In this document: piece by piece, positions 44,528 through 53,816 of the stretch
How the letters are laid out: each line of letters begins with the position of its first letter
Position numbering within the stretch: the first letter of the stretch is position 1
Assembly (NCBI GenBank): GCA_965221105.1
Contig: OZ244871.1
Span: 62,001 to 126,000 of the forward strand
Source of the DNA: GM7GCV1 sp965221105
Lineage (GTDB): Bacteria; Pseudomonadota; Gammaproteobacteria; Pseudomonadales; GM7GCV1
DNA: 64,000 nucleotides
Direction: 5' to 3'
Notes under the pieces: generated by a model
Database searches by the model: none
What the model saw: only the letters and a program-made list of their open reading frames with translations
What the model was told of the DNA's origin: nothing
Made by a program: the position numbers and the translations under genes

Positions 44528-44638
44528 CGGTGTGGTCGCTCCAACTAGCGTTTGGGGTAGCTGTTTCGAGCAGCTATTCACACACCGTATCATCATCCGA
44601 CCCCTGGGGCAATAAGTATATAATTCCCTTTCAATACG

Positions 44639-45196
44639 CTATTCGTAACTACTCGCCCCCTTCTCCTGCTTGATCATGTCGGCGGCGATGCCGTTGAGGG
44701 CGATGTGGATGGCGGTCAGCGGATTGTAGCTTTGGTGGGCCATGGACTGGAGAGAGCTGGAGATTCGGCAGTGGGCCTCGGCGTGACGGAGGGTTCGGAA
44801 GCAGCCGGAGACCTTCTGCCTGACCTTGGCCATGCGGATATCGCGCTCGGCGCGGGTGTTGGTGAACGGGGTATCGCGGGCGAAGCGCAGCACCTCGGTG
44901 TCGTACTGGGTCAGCGCCTCGTGGAGGTTCTCGGCATCGGACTTGGCGATGCGCCCGCGCTGTCCGTCGAGACGGGCGGGGGCTTGTTCCCCTGTGGCCT
45001 GGGTGAGGATGGTCCGGGAGCGCGCGCGCACGGCCGTGAAGGCTGCCTCGTCGAGAGCCTTGGCGTCGAGTTCGCTGACCCTGCGGCAGGTTCCGCTCAG
45101 GAGGTGGCCCAAGCGCTTGGCCCAGGCGTGGCTGTGGGCGTCCTCGACGAACCTGAGGTCGTGCAGCAGGTGGGCACCGCACAGGGCGTGCTCACA
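44639..45196 (-). pseudogene. IS66 transposase (TnpC), C-terminal fragment
   Basis: Minus-strand HALCGAHLLHDLRFVEDAHS and KRLGHLLSGTCRRV in one frame, then from 45112 FTNTRAERDIRMAKVRQKVS, GCFRTLRHAEAHCRISSSLQ and YNPLTAIHIALNG are the conserved end of IS66 transposases. One frameshift lies near 45110. The N-terminal half and the DDE start are missing. The other border meets the IS1634 fragment at about 45200. Another IS66 end piece, with the same final KQEKGASSY, lies at 54888-55038. Confidence 0.8.
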
Positions 45197-45212
45197 GTGA
45201 TCTCAGGCGAAG

Positions 45213-45622
45213 GAGCTGGCCTATTACGTGGAATGGCACATGCGCCAACGGCTGGCGCCGCTGCTGTTCGATGACGAGGACCCCGCCGCCGAAGCCGCAC
45301 GCACCTCTGTGGTGGCACCAGCCCAGGTGTCGGCATCTGCCAAGCGGAAGGCCGCACGAAAGCGCACCGATGACGGGATGCCTGTGCACAGCTTCCGCAC
45401 CCTGCTGCGGGACCTGGCCACCCTCACGAAGAATCGGGTCGTGCCCCGGATACCTGGGGCCGAACCCTTCGAAACCCTGACCCGGCCCACTGAAATGCAG
45501 CAAGAAGCGTTCCGGCTGCTGGGCGTGCGAATACGATAGTGTACCCAGTAGCGAACGGCTAGAATTTTGATTTTATAATAAAAATCAATAGGTTATACCA
45601 AAGAAGCTCTCGAAGTTCAGAT
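45213..45622 (+). pseudogene. IS1634 transposase, C-terminal fragment
   Basis: VEWHMRQRLAPLLFDDEDPA, RTDDGMPVHSFRTLLRDLAT and the end MQQEAFRLLGVRIR (stop near 45537) match the last 100 residues of the intact transposase at 3774-5327 with scattered differences. Downstream identity continues through GTGTACCCAGTAGCGA to about 45622, which defines that IS end. The rest was removed before or when the IS66 fragment joined at about 45200. Confidence 0.85.
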
Positions 45623-45694
45623 TAGAAAATACTATGATTTTCAAACTGAGGCACTACCGGATATTTTTCTTCTGGTGAGGCCAGCATCAGCGTG

Positions 45695-45990
45695 CTCAGC
45701 AGTTCGTTAGCCTCGACGCACAGCGCGCGCACTCCATGGCGTACAGGCCCCAGCGCAGGGTCATCGTGCGGTGATGTGACAACGCCTCCGGCAACGGGAC
45801 CGCATCAGGGCACACAGGGTGTGCGACAGCGCCGAGATCAGGACGTACAGCGCATTGGCGTCACACTTCGAACACGGCAGTGTGTCGCTCCCGAAATCCA
45901 GCTTCAGCTCCGTGATGCGGTTCTCGCTGTCTTCCGCACGCTGGGTGTACCAGTGGATCATCTCGCTCTCGCTGAGTGCATCCCGGTTCG
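45695..45990 (-). pseudogene. IS1380 transposase, C-terminal fragment
   Basis: Minus-strand WYTQRAEDSENRITELKLDF, GSDTLPCSKCDANALYVLIS and LSHTLCALMRSRCRRRC resemble the end of IS1380 transposases (the YNQRGDSENRIKELK...LP...ANA pattern with the last catalytic Glu). No upstream part is present. The 227 bp to rsmJ hold nothing recognisable. Confidence 0.7.
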
Positions 45991-46217
45991 TGGCACTCGT
46001 GCGGTAGCACGGGTTAAGCCCTGCTGTTGATCTACTTGAGACAGTAGTGGGCTACCCCAATGGCCGGTGCTGTCGCCACCGCTGAAATCGGCGCAAACTG
46101 TGCGACGATGAACAGGCGGAAATTCGAAGGAACTCGGTTGCATTCGGTCACAGTGGGCTGATCCTGATAAGAGCTGAGACAACTCTTATATGTACGGTCT
46201 TTCCGCTGCTTTCCTAT

Positions 46218-47042
46218 CTATTCCCGTTCAATTTCCTGGCTGCTGATTCGTGCCAGCGGATAGATGTCGAAGCGGGTCGTTTTCCCCTGAATGCTATGGC
46301 CCGGCTCAGGGCCTAAAAGAGTCGGCGCACGCCTGGGGCGCTTGACAGTAACCCGATATCGGGCCTTCTCAAGTGCCAGCGCAAGCAAGGCAGCATCTGC
46401 AGCATCCCGATCAGCAGAATCTGAATAAGACTCACCAGCAAAAAGCTGTTGCAGAAACTGCATCTCTTTTTTCGAGGCAGCGTGCTTGCGTCGCTCAGGA
46501 AACATGGGGTCAAGATAGATGACATCCTGACTCTTTTCGGGTTGGCTAACCAGCCACTTGAGTGCATCGTCTTGAGTCAAGCTCATGCGCCCAAGAATCT
46601 CGTTCAATGCCGGCTCACCATGGGCTCGCCCAACTGCAAGGGCATCCTCAATCATGAGTGCTAGCAGCGGTGAACGCTCGATCATATGCACAGTTCCTCC
46701 CTGACACGCGATCACGAAACTGTCACTCGCGAGTCCGGCAGTTGCATCAACAATTGTCAGGTGCCGGTTACGATCAAGGCCGAGTGCTCGCATCAGGTGT
46801 TGAGATCGCCCACCACCATAGAGGCGACGGTGCCGTGCACCACCGCGATGAAAACAGATACTAATGGACAAAGCCTGGGGCGAGTTCTTCATGCAGACTT
46901 GCATACCATCGGCCTGAACAATCACGCCCAAATCAGGGAGGTCAGTGTCCTTATGCAATGCGGCACATCGCTCAGTGAGAGACCTTCGACGAACCTCACC
47001 CACATCAGCGTCAAAGGAAATCCGGATAGCGGGTGCATTCAT
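46218..47042 (-). CDS. rsmJ: 16S rRNA (guanine-1516-N2)-methyltransferase RsmJ
   Basis: SAM-dependent methylation of G1516 in 16S rRNA. The 274-residue protein has the SAM-binding strand IVDATAGLASDSFVIA, the acidic loop MIERSPLLALMIEDAL, and the catalytic LDPMFPERRKHAASKKEMQF. C-terminal RYRVTVKRPRRAP is conserved in the family. ATG 47042 is used. It stands alone, between IS remnants and a gene-free stretch with DnaA boxes. Confidence 0.9.
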   Translation of the reverse strand: MNAPAIRISFDADVGEVRRRSLTERCAALHKDTDLPDLGVIVQADGMQVCMKNSPQALSISICFHRGGARHRRLYGGGRSQHLMRALGLDRNRHLTIVDATAGLASDSFVIACQGGTVHMIERSPLLALMIEDALAVGRAHGEPALNEILGRMSLTQDDALKWLVSQPEKSQDVIYLDPMFPERRKHAASKKEMQFLQQLFAGESYSDSADRDAADAALLALALEKARYRVTVKRPRRAPTLLGPEPGHSIQGKTTRFDIYPLARISSQEIERE

Positions 47043-47941
47043 ACTATTCCTAACTCACTAGAGCTCAGGGGGTCGGGGATTGCGAGCACTGCACGGTGTG
47101 CCTGATTCCTCGCTGATCATGTACTGCCTGCCTGCCGCGGCTTTCTGCCGGACAGTCGGAGATGAATATAACCAGATATCCGCTCAAGGCCCCTCTATAA
47201 TGACTGCACAATCCCAGATCCGACACTGGAGTCAGGTATTGAACAGCAGGTACCTGATCATCAGTTGCACTCGTTGCGGAGACTGGAGACACTTCAGTGC
47301 AGTGCAGTTTCTCGGGAATAACATCACTTGAAGTTCGTCCTCATCTCAGCGCATTGATCCGGTACTGTCGGACAAAGCGATTGCCGGATATATACGCGGG
47401 GTGGTAGCGGAAGTCAGGGCGCAGGGGAGAGGCCCAATCAACAGATGACATCTATAGACTGGTGTTTGAGTGCGGTAGGCGCGCGCATACAATTGAAGCG
47501 TCTTTACCATGATGTACCGGAATAAAATATCTCCGGTTGCACTATACGTTTTCCTGTCCTCCGGAACCCAGTCCGCCACACAGAGAGAAATTTTTTTCCG
47601 CCCTTCTTTTCGAGGCACTGCGCAGAAATGCTTGCTCTTTATCCACATTGCAGTGAACTCTTAAAGCAGATTAGCGCAATGTGCTCTAAGTTATTGATTT
47701 TTAGTATCAGCAACTCTATGTCATTGTTTTTTATATTTTTTTTGGAGTGATCAAAAAATAACCAGTTTGTAACAAACCAAGCGATATAAGGGTTTGAGGT
47801 GATCTTTGCTCAGATTATAAACAAAGTTATCCACAGAAAATGTGGACAACTTATGGGGACAAATCCGGGTACGAATCAACTATCGCCTGGTATATATTTT
47901 CGGCGCGGTTTTGCCGCGGCCACCCTCCGTCTGAGGTCACC
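47043..47941. other. 899 bp without a convincing gene
   Basis: Short frames occur (for example minus 47346-47648) without ribosome binding sites or families. The right half becomes AT-rich (47690-47830, with T-runs and two GATC sites) and contains three DnaA-type boxes, described separately. Confidence 0.5.
47639..47849. promoter_or_regulatory. Cluster of three DnaA-type boxes around an AT-rich stretch
   Basis: Perfect TTATCCACA boxes at 47639-47647 and 47827-47835 and TGTGGACAA (reverse of TTGTCCACA) at 47841-47849. Between them lie TTTTTTATATTTTTTTT and GATC sites at about 47748 and 47800. The arrangement resembles replication-origin or DnaA-regulated sites. Housekeeping genes on the right (48-64 kb) run toward the site, which argues against a main chromosomal origin. 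Confidence 0.5.
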
Positions 47942-48208
47942 TCAACCGTGGAATCCACCTTGCCCAGCCGGAAGGTGCAGCCTGAGCTGCGACCCGGATT
48001 GCGGACATACTGACCCTCGTTGTTCAAAAGCCCGGGTTGCCAAATCAACCCGATTATTCTGTTCACTCATATGACCGACAACCAGATCTTCCAGACGCCG
48101 CTCTGTCTCTCTGGTGCCAAACACACAGTCTACCATCAGGAGGCAGCCTTTCATGTCGACCAAGGTAGCATTGCCTTTACTGCCACTTCCAAATGAAGCT
48201 ATCCTCAC
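47942..48208 (-). pseudogene. MBL-fold metallo-hydrolase (YycJ/VicX-like), truncated
   Basis: From ATG 48208: MRIASFGSGSKGNATLVDMK, then CVFGTRETERRLEDL, the start of a YycJ-type beta-lactamase-fold hydrolase. The HxHxDH metal motif that should follow about 20 residues later is missing and the frame goes into unrelated sequence. In pseudomonads this gene lies between bamC and purC. Here bamC is on its left in transcription order (192 bp) and purC is elsewhere. Confidence 0.7.
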
Positions 48209-48400
48209 TCGTTCTTTCCCTGCTTGGGCGGTGCAGCTATCGAGCGTCGCACTGCATCATTTTTCTAATTCAGGATAGCAAGACAGCGTCTCATCAGGAT
48301 TTTCCACCTACTGAGAGGCATCAAAACCCACTTCTGACCGGAAGCGGGATTGCAGAAAAACCAATTGGCTCCTCCTGATCTTCCGAGTATTCGACAGACT

Positions 48401-49447
48401 CTAGCCGAGACCCACCCGGATTCGCTGCAACACTAAAAAATTTTCCCGCTGTGTCATAGTCGGGCCGTTGAGCTCAGAGACCCTGACAAGCGTTGCATCC
48501 GCTGCCCGTTCCAGTTTCACCTGATAGGTTTTTACTTCAGGTTTGCGAGCCCCGATAAACAACATTCTTCGCCACCAGGATCTCTTGCCAGCCTGTCCCG
48601 GTCGCGTGTAATCGGCGGTGATCACGCCTTGGTCTTCTGAGTCGTCGCGTATTTCAAAGCCACCGCGAGAGAGTGCATAACGGACTGACGCCCAGGCTCT
48701 CAGGTGACTGAGCCGCATGTGAATATAGGGCAAACCCTGTTCTGGCGTGATCAGCTCTACTTTGGAACTGACTCCGATCTCCTGGCCAAGCAATGATGCT
48801 GCTCCCGTGACATTCTCTGCCGCGAGCGACTGCGACAGACTGTTCCTGAGCCAGTCTTCTCTTTCGAGATCAGCGGACACCGCTGGCCAGCCCGGCAAGG
48901 GATCTGGCACATCAGCCGCAGCAAACTCCCGATGCAGAATATCTACCTCAGTAGTGTTCAGCTGTACACCCTGAGACAGGGAAATCTGAAACTGATGACG
49001 CACATCGGGCGAATCCTGCAGCTCGAATAAACCAGTTTCGATGACACCTCTGCTGAGGTCAGCGCGAGCCGTCGGGATACCCGAACGCGTCAGGTAGCTG
49101 CGCACCCGCGACCAGGCCTCGCCTGGTGAGGACACAATCAATATCCAAATCTGCTCGCCCAACTTCTGAATTCTTACTTCACTGGCTGCAGCATTTATGG
49201 CCACACTGCGCGGTCTGGGGACGACAAATTCTGAATCGATCTCATACCCAACAACTTCACCACCACCGGGAATAGGGTACAGCTCGCCCACTGTGTCTGA
49301 ATCAAGATCAGTGGGCACCTGTATGTGTCCAACCTCTTCGGAGCGTCGATAATCGTCGGATCTGTCCCGAAATACCGTCCCAAGGCCCAGGTAGGAGCAG
49401 CCCGTCACAAGAAACGTCACTGAAACCAGAACAACTACTCTCATCAT
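48401..49447 (-). CDS. bamC: Outer-membrane assembly lipoprotein BamC
   Basis: Lipoprotein of the BAM complex that inserts outer-membrane beta-barrels. The 348-residue precursor starts MMRVVVLVSVTFLVTGCSYL, with a lipobox LVTGC and Cys 17 as the lipid anchor. HIQVPTDLDSDTVGELYPIP resembles the BamD-binding stretch (VPxxLDxxxxxxLYPIP) in the disordered N-terminus. The start overlaps the dapA stop (ATGATGA), so the two are translationally coupled. Confidence 0.9.
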   Translation of the reverse strand: MMRVVVLVSVTFLVTGCSYLGLGTVFRDRSDDYRRSEEVGHIQVPTDLDSDTVGELYPIPGGGEVVGYEIDSEFVVPRPRSVAINAAASEVRIQKLGEQIWILIVSSPGEAWSRVRSYLTRSGIPTARADLSRGVIETGLFELQDSPDVRHQFQISLSQGVQLNTTEVDILHREFAAADVPDPLPGWPAVSADLEREDWLRNSLSQSLAAENVTGAASLLGQEIGVSSKVELITPEQGLPYIHMRLSHLRAWASVRYALSRGGFEIRDDSEDQGVITADYTRPGQAGKRSWWRRMLFIGARKPEVKTYQVKLERAADATLVRVSELNGPTMTQRENFLVLQRIRVGLG

Positions 49448-50325
49448 GACAGGTCGAGCGCCTCCATAAGCTGACGAAGCTGTGGCTGTGAGTGCCCGGT
49501 CAATGGCAGCAGGGGCAGTCTGATGCCACCCTCTATACGCCCAAGCTGGTGCAGCAGCCACTTTGCAGCAGCAGGACTGGGCTCCATAAACAACGCCCGG
49601 TGCATGGCCTGAAGCCGTGAGTCAATTCGTGCCGCCTCCTCAAAATTCCCAGCCAATGCCAGCGAACACATCCGGCTCATCAACGCGGGGGCAACATTGG
49701 CAGTCACGGAGATATCGCCCCGCGCACCCACACGCATCAGTTCCAGAGCCGTGCCATCGTCACCAGAGTACACGTAAAAATCTTCCGGAGCCTGGCGGAT
49801 CAATTCGGCACCCCGTGCCACATCGCCAGTGGCGTCCTTGATGCCAACCACATTCTCCAGCAGGGCGAGTCTGAGCACAGTCTCATTACTCATATCAGTG
49901 ACGGTCCGTCCGGGGACATTGTAGAGGATGATGGGGATATCAACCACCTCAGCAGCAACAGCCGCAAAATGCTGATAGATGCCCTCCTGCGAGGGCCTGT
50001 TGTAATAGGGCACAACCTGAAGTGACGCATCAGCACCTCGCTCCCAGGCACCCCGCGTCCAGTCTATGGCCTCAAGTGTTGAGTTGGCCCCCGTTCCCGC
50101 GATAACCGGGATCCTGCCGTCAACCTGGTCCACGGTCACGGCGATAACGCTCATGTGCTCCTCAACTGAAAGGGTGGGAGATTCGCCAGTGGTACCAACA
50201 CTGACAATAGCGTCAGTCCCCTGATCTATGTGCCAATTCACCAGATTTCGCAGGCTGTCGCGATCAATGGAGCCATCGGCTCTCATCGGAGTAACCAGAG
50301 CAACTATACTGCCCTGGATATTCAA
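49444..50325 (-). CDS. dapA: 4-hydroxy-tetrahydrodipicolinate synthase
   Basis: First committed step of lysine and diaminopimelate synthesis, condensing pyruvate and aspartate semialdehyde. The 293-residue protein has TTGESPTLSVEEH, the catalytic Tyr in PIILYNVPGRTVTDM, the Schiff-base Lys in VVGIKDATGDVAR, and YSGDDGTALELMRVGARGDIS. ATG 50325 is the family start. It heads a dapA-bamC operon; dapE at 40.1 kb serves the same pathway. Confidence 0.95.
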   Translation of the reverse strand: MNIQGSIVALVTPMRADGSIDRDSLRNLVNWHIDQGTDAIVSVGTTGESPTLSVEEHMSVIAVTVDQVDGRIPVIAGTGANSTLEAIDWTRGAWERGADASLQVVPYYNRPSQEGIYQHFAAVAAEVVDIPIILYNVPGRTVTDMSNETVLRLALLENVVGIKDATGDVARGAELIRQAPEDFYVYSGDDGTALELMRVGARGDISVTANVAPALMSRMCSLALAGNFEEAARIDSRLQAMHRALFMEPSPAAAKWLLHQLGRIEGGIRLPLLPLTGHSQPQLRQLMEALDLS

Positions 50326-50425
50326 CTCTGTGCTCCAGAAAGACCAGCCATGGCAATGGCACCTGCAGCCCTCACCAACCTCTTCGTTGTGGCCGTTTCA
50401 AGCACAGCTGATACACCCCAGCTGT

Positions 50426-51604
50426 TCACAGTTCGACAACTGTCTCGACATCAGCGTCATAATCCAGGCCGTCGATGCCGAATCCAAACAGCTTGAGAAA
50501 TTCAGCCTGGTAGCCCTCGTAGTCTGTGATCTCATTCAGATTTTCAGTAGTTGCTTCATCCCACAGACGAGATACCTCATCCTGAATCTCATCGTCCAGT
50601 TCCCTGCCATCCATCCGCCATCGCTGCAGGTCATCAAGTTCGGCATTCTCGGCGTACATTCGATCCCGGAATAGGCCGTACACTTGCTCAATACAGCCTT
50701 CATGCACTCCCCGCGCTTTCATGATTTTAAAGAGCAACGCGAGGTACAGCGGCATAACAGGAATCGCAGAGCTCGCCTGGGTGACAACCGCTTTGAGTAC
50801 AGCAACCCTGGCTTCCCCTCCAGTCGCCGACATCAGTCGGTGCAGCTCACGCCCAGCCCGGTCGAGATCTTCCTTGGCCTTGCCGATTGTCGCCCGCCCA
50901 TAGAGGGGCCAAGTGATTTCAGTACCAATGTAGGTGTAGGCAACTGTTTTGCAGAAAGGTGCAAGTACGCCTGCACTCCAAAGTGCGTTAATCCAGAGCT
51001 CCCAGTCTTCGCCTCCCATTACCTTGACCGTCGCAGCAATTTCCTCATCACTTGCGGGTTCTATGGTCACTTCGTGTACCAGATTTTTATTCGTGTCCAG
51101 TGTCTTGCGCGTAACGGCCTGACCAATAGGTTTTAATGTTGAACTGTAGGTCACTCCGGTTGCAGGATCAGTTCTCCGTGGTGATGCAAGACTGTACACA
51201 ACCAGGTCAACCTGGCCTAGATCACGCCTGATCGTGTCAATTGTCCGCCGCCTGAGTTCATCGGAAAAAGCGTCGCCGTTAATGCTCTCAGCGTACAGGC
51301 CTGCGGCCCGCGCCTCGGCATGAAATGCAGCACTATTGTAATAGCCCGCCGATCCGGTTTTGGTCTCGCTCCCGGGTTTTTCAAGGAACAGGCCCAGGGT
51401 GTCTGCGCCGGAGCCAAAAGCCGCCGAAATCCGTGAAGCAAGGCCATACCCGGTTGACGCGCCGATGACCAGAACTTTTTTGGGGCCTTTCTCAATCACG
51501 CCCAGGGATCGAACGTACTCTATCTGCTCACGGACATGGAGAGCACAGCCTGTGGGGTGCGCATTGGTGCAGATAAAGCCTCTGACTTTGGGCCGTATGA
51601 TCAT
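50426..51604 (-). CDS. fabV: Enoyl-[ACP] reductase FabV (NADH)
   Basis: Reduces enoyl-ACP in the last step of each fatty-acid elongation round. FabV is the triclosan-tolerant type. The 392-residue protein has the Rossmann start KKVLVIGASTGYGLASRISA, DLVVYSLASPRR, and Tyr-x8-Lys in PLYGRATIGKAK. N-terminal MIIRPKVRGFICTNAHPTGC is typical. The gene stands alone, ending 100 bp before dapA on the same strand. Confidence 0.95.
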   Translation of the reverse strand: MIIRPKVRGFICTNAHPTGCALHVREQIEYVRSLGVIEKGPKKVLVIGASTGYGLASRISAAFGSGADTLGLFLEKPGSETKTGSAGYYNSAAFHAEARAAGLYAESINGDAFSDELRRRTIDTIRRDLGQVDLVVYSLASPRRTDPATGVTYSSTLKPIGQAVTRKTLDTNKNLVHEVTIEPASDEEIAATVKVMGGEDWELWINALWSAGVLAPFCKTVAYTYIGTEITWPLYGRATIGKAKEDLDRAGRELHRLMSATGGEARVAVLKAVVTQASSAIPVMPLYLALLFKIMKARGVHEGCIEQVYGLFRDRMYAENAELDDLQRWRMDGRELDDEIQDEVSRLWDEATTENLNEITDYEGYQAEFLKLFGFGIDGLDYDADVETVVEL

Positions 51605-51766
51605 GTGACTCGCGGAACCTGTTCTTAGGGAACTGAATCAAAGCCGCACAGAATGGCTCTACCCCTGGAATCTGCAGAGTATGCAGAGCCAGAGAGTCGG
51701 CCTGACTCGGAAAGCGAATAATAGCGGTCTTTATCGCAAGAGCCAAACGCCACGACCGCATGCACC

Positions 51767-52498
51767 CTATTCAGCACGCCCTGATTCCGGCCAGCCGATA
51801 ATTTCCCCGCTTTCATCCCTCAGCCGATCAAGATAGTTCCGGTGTGATTCACGCTCTTCCTCAGTCGCGGCGATGACCCTGAGGGCAGGCCGATGTTCTG
51901 CTGCGATTCTGGTGAATTCGCAAAACCCCGGTCTGTCTGCCCCAGCTGATATCGTTTCTCCGCCAAGGCTCAAGGCGACCTGGCCGCCGGTCATAGCGAG
52001 ATAGACTTCCGCCAGAATCTGCGCATCAAGCAGTGCCCCATGCAGCTCGCGCGCTGAATTGTCGACCCCATAACGCCTGGAGAGAGCATCCAGGCTGTTC
52101 TTTTGTCCGGGATGAAGGTTTTTCGCCAATACCAGGGTATCGAGAATCCCGCAATGTTCTCCGATCTCTCCGGGGTCAGTGTCCAACAGACTGATTTCGT
52201 AGTCTATAAAGCCCAGATCGAAAGGTGCATTGTGAACAATCAGCTCGGCCCCTTTCACAAAAGCCAGAAAATCCTCGAAAACCTCTTCAAACATCGGTTT
52301 GTCGGACAGGAATTCTTCGGTAATGCCGTGAATCTTCTGTGCCTGTGCATCTATCTCACGATCCGGCCTGATGTATTGTTGATAGGTGCGTCCAGAGGGT
52401 TTTCTGTTGTCCAGTTCTACGCACCCTATTTCAACAATTCTGTGCCCCTGGCTGGTTTCCAGGCCAGTTGTTTCCGTGTCCAGCACAACCTGTCTCAC
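51767..52498 (-). CDS. dnaQ: DNA polymerase III epsilon subunit (proofreading)
   Basis: 3'-5' exonuclease that edits replication errors. The 243-residue protein contains Exo I VLDTETTGLE, Exo II IVHNAPFDLGFIDYE and Exo III (HGALLDAQILAEVYLAM, with the His and Asp). GTG 52498 is chosen because GGGGAGGATC stands just upstream and the protein then begins MRQVVLDTETTG as in relatives; a frame extension to 52546 overlaps rnhA. The operon order methyltransferase-rnhA-dnaQ is conserved. Confidence 0.94.
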   Translation of the reverse strand: MRQVVLDTETTGLETSQGHRIVEIGCVELDNRKPSGRTYQQYIRPDREIDAQAQKIHGITEEFLSDKPMFEEVFEDFLAFVKGAELIVHNAPFDLGFIDYEISLLDTDPGEIGEHCGILDTLVLAKNLHPGQKNSLDALSRRYGVDNSARELHGALLDAQILAEVYLAMTGGQVALSLGGETISAGADRPGFCEFTRIAAEHRPALRVIAATEEERESHRNYLDRLRDESGEIIGWPESGRAE

Positions 52499-52542
52499 TG
52501 TGTGATCCTCCCCGTTTCCAATTCCAGTGTGCCAGCCATTCG

Positions 52543-52983
52543 TCATCCCGCCGAAAGCTCGTCAATACCCCGATTGGCCAGCATATCAGCGCGTTCATTA
52601 CCTGATTCACCGCTGTGACCTTTCACCCACAGCCATTCAATCTGGTGGCGCTGGGTTTCCTCATCCAGACGCTTCCAAAGGTCTGCATTTTTGACGGATT
52701 TTCGTGCGGCTGTCTTCCAGTTTCTGACTTTCCAGTTGGGCAACCATTTGGTAATCCCTTTCAACACGTAGGTCGAATCCGTATAAACCCGCACGTCGCA
52801 TGCTTCCCGCAGCGATGCCAGACCCTGAATCGCCGCCATAAGCTCCATCCGGTTGTTGGTCGTGCCTGGTTCGCCACCCCAAAGTTCCTTCTCATGCTCA
52901 CCATACCCAATCAACACTCCCCAACCCCCCGGCCCCGGATTCCCGCGACAGGCGCCGTCAGTGTAGACAACCACTGGTTTCAT
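52543..52983 (-). CDS. rnhA: Ribonuclease HI
   Basis: Removes RNA from RNA-DNA hybrids. The 146-residue protein has the DEDD motifs: DGACRGNPGPGGWG (first Asp), NRMELMAAIQG (Glu), VYTDSTYVLKG (Asp), and KGHSGESGNERADMLAN (His and last Asp). Its start overlaps the methyltransferase stop by 4 bp. The gap to dnaQ is 44 bp. Confidence 0.95.
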   Translation of the reverse strand: MKPVVVYTDGACRGNPGPGGWGVLIGYGEHEKELWGGEPGTTNNRMELMAAIQGLASLREACDVRVYTDSTYVLKGITKWLPNWKVRNWKTAARKSVKNADLWKRLDEETQRHQIEWLWVKGHSGESGNERADMLANRGIDELSAG

Positions 52984-53816
52984 GCGCCCTCCGGCCCTTG
53001 GTTGTGTTCCCTGAGGCTGCGGGTTGCCACCGCGGCTGGGAATCGCACCAGGTGCCTGGGTGGCGTGCGAACAGATGCGGAACCCACCCAGCCGTCCACT
53101 TCCCTGCGTGCGTGAATCATGTAAAAGCCACCTCCTGGAACGCCTCTGCGTCTGAGAACATCATCGAATCGGTCGGTGTAGCCCATACATTTCTCGTTTT
53201 GCAGCGGGTAACCATAGAATCCAAAAGCGACATCCTGGGGTTCGCACCCCATAAGTTTTAACCAGTCGGTTACCCGGGATCGGGTGAGTCGGTGATGCGC
53301 CCAGGGAAGGCTGTTGCGCAGCAGTACCTGCAACGCCTTGCGCACTCCGAAAAGCGAGTGGGGATTAAAACAGATAATGATCAGATGCCCCTGCGGAGAC
53401 AGTACCCGAGCCGCTTCTCTCAAAGCCGCATGAGGATCTGGAGAAAATTCCAAGCTGTGGTGCAACACCAGAAAATCTGCAGCGCCCTCATCCAGAGGCA
53501 GTGCATCGAGATCTGATATGACCCTGGAGTATGAGTCCGGTTGTGCTGAACTTCCACCGAGTGCCGGAGAAATATCCACCTTGAGTGTCTTACCTGTCGT
53601 TTTCCCCATCAACAGCGCACCGGCTCCAGAGATTTGCAGCATCGTACCTGTCCTGTACTCAGTGCGGCATTGCTCGATCAGTTCGAGTTCCTGAGAGAGC
53701 ATACGACGCCCTACAGGCGTCTCGAACCAGCGTCTCAGATGAGGCGCTGCCCGACCCAGGCTCGCTACAGGCTGCTGCCAAAAGCCGTTCACCAGATATC
53801 TCCAGCCCGATTCCAT
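52980..53816 (-). CDS. SAM-dependent methyltransferase, YafS-like
   Basis: A class I methyltransferase of 278 residues. Motif I is LLQISGAGALLMGKTTGKTL (less glycine-rich than usual) followed by VDISPAL, then DLDALPLDEGAADFLVLHHS (motif IV area) and LREAARVLSPQGHLIIICFN (post-motif). In E. coli the equivalent gene yafS lies between gloB and rnhA. The substrate is unknown. It is divergent from gloB with 134 bp between, which should hold both promoters and a solo transposon-end-like 15-mer (53853-53867). Confidence 0.8.
   Translation of the reverse strand: MESGWRYLVNGFWQQPVASLGRAAPHLRRWFETPVGRRMLSQELELIEQCRTEYRTGTMLQISGAGALLMGKTTGKTLKVDISPALGGSSAQPDSYSRVISDLDALPLDEGAADFLVLHHSLEFSPDPHAALREAARVLSPQGHLIIICFNPHSLFGVRKALQVLLRNSLPWAHHRLTRSRVTDWLKLMGCEPQDVAFGFYGYPLQNEKCMGYTDRFDDVLRRRGVPGGGFYMIHARREVDGWVGSASVRTPPRHLVRFPAAVATRSLREHNQGPEGA

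Larger units (their letters stand above)
43341..44629 (-). mobile_element. IS605-type element carrying only tnpB
   Basis: Both ends carry the motif GGGAATTATATACTT followed two bases later by TGCCCC, in inverted orientation (43348-43370 and 44606-44628). On the tnpB strand the left flank ends in TTGAA and the right end closes with TTGAA, as expected for the cleavage sites of an HUH-transposase-mobilised element. No tnpA is present, so the element depends on a transposase in trans. It sits between the ATPase remnant and an IS66 remnant. Confidence 0.75.

Noticed and set aside
47600..47900. Chromosomal replication origin at the DnaA-box cluster
   Set aside because: Neither dnaA, dnaN, mnmG nor rpmH is near, and the conserved gene block on the right runs toward the site. 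Kept only as a DnaA-box finding.
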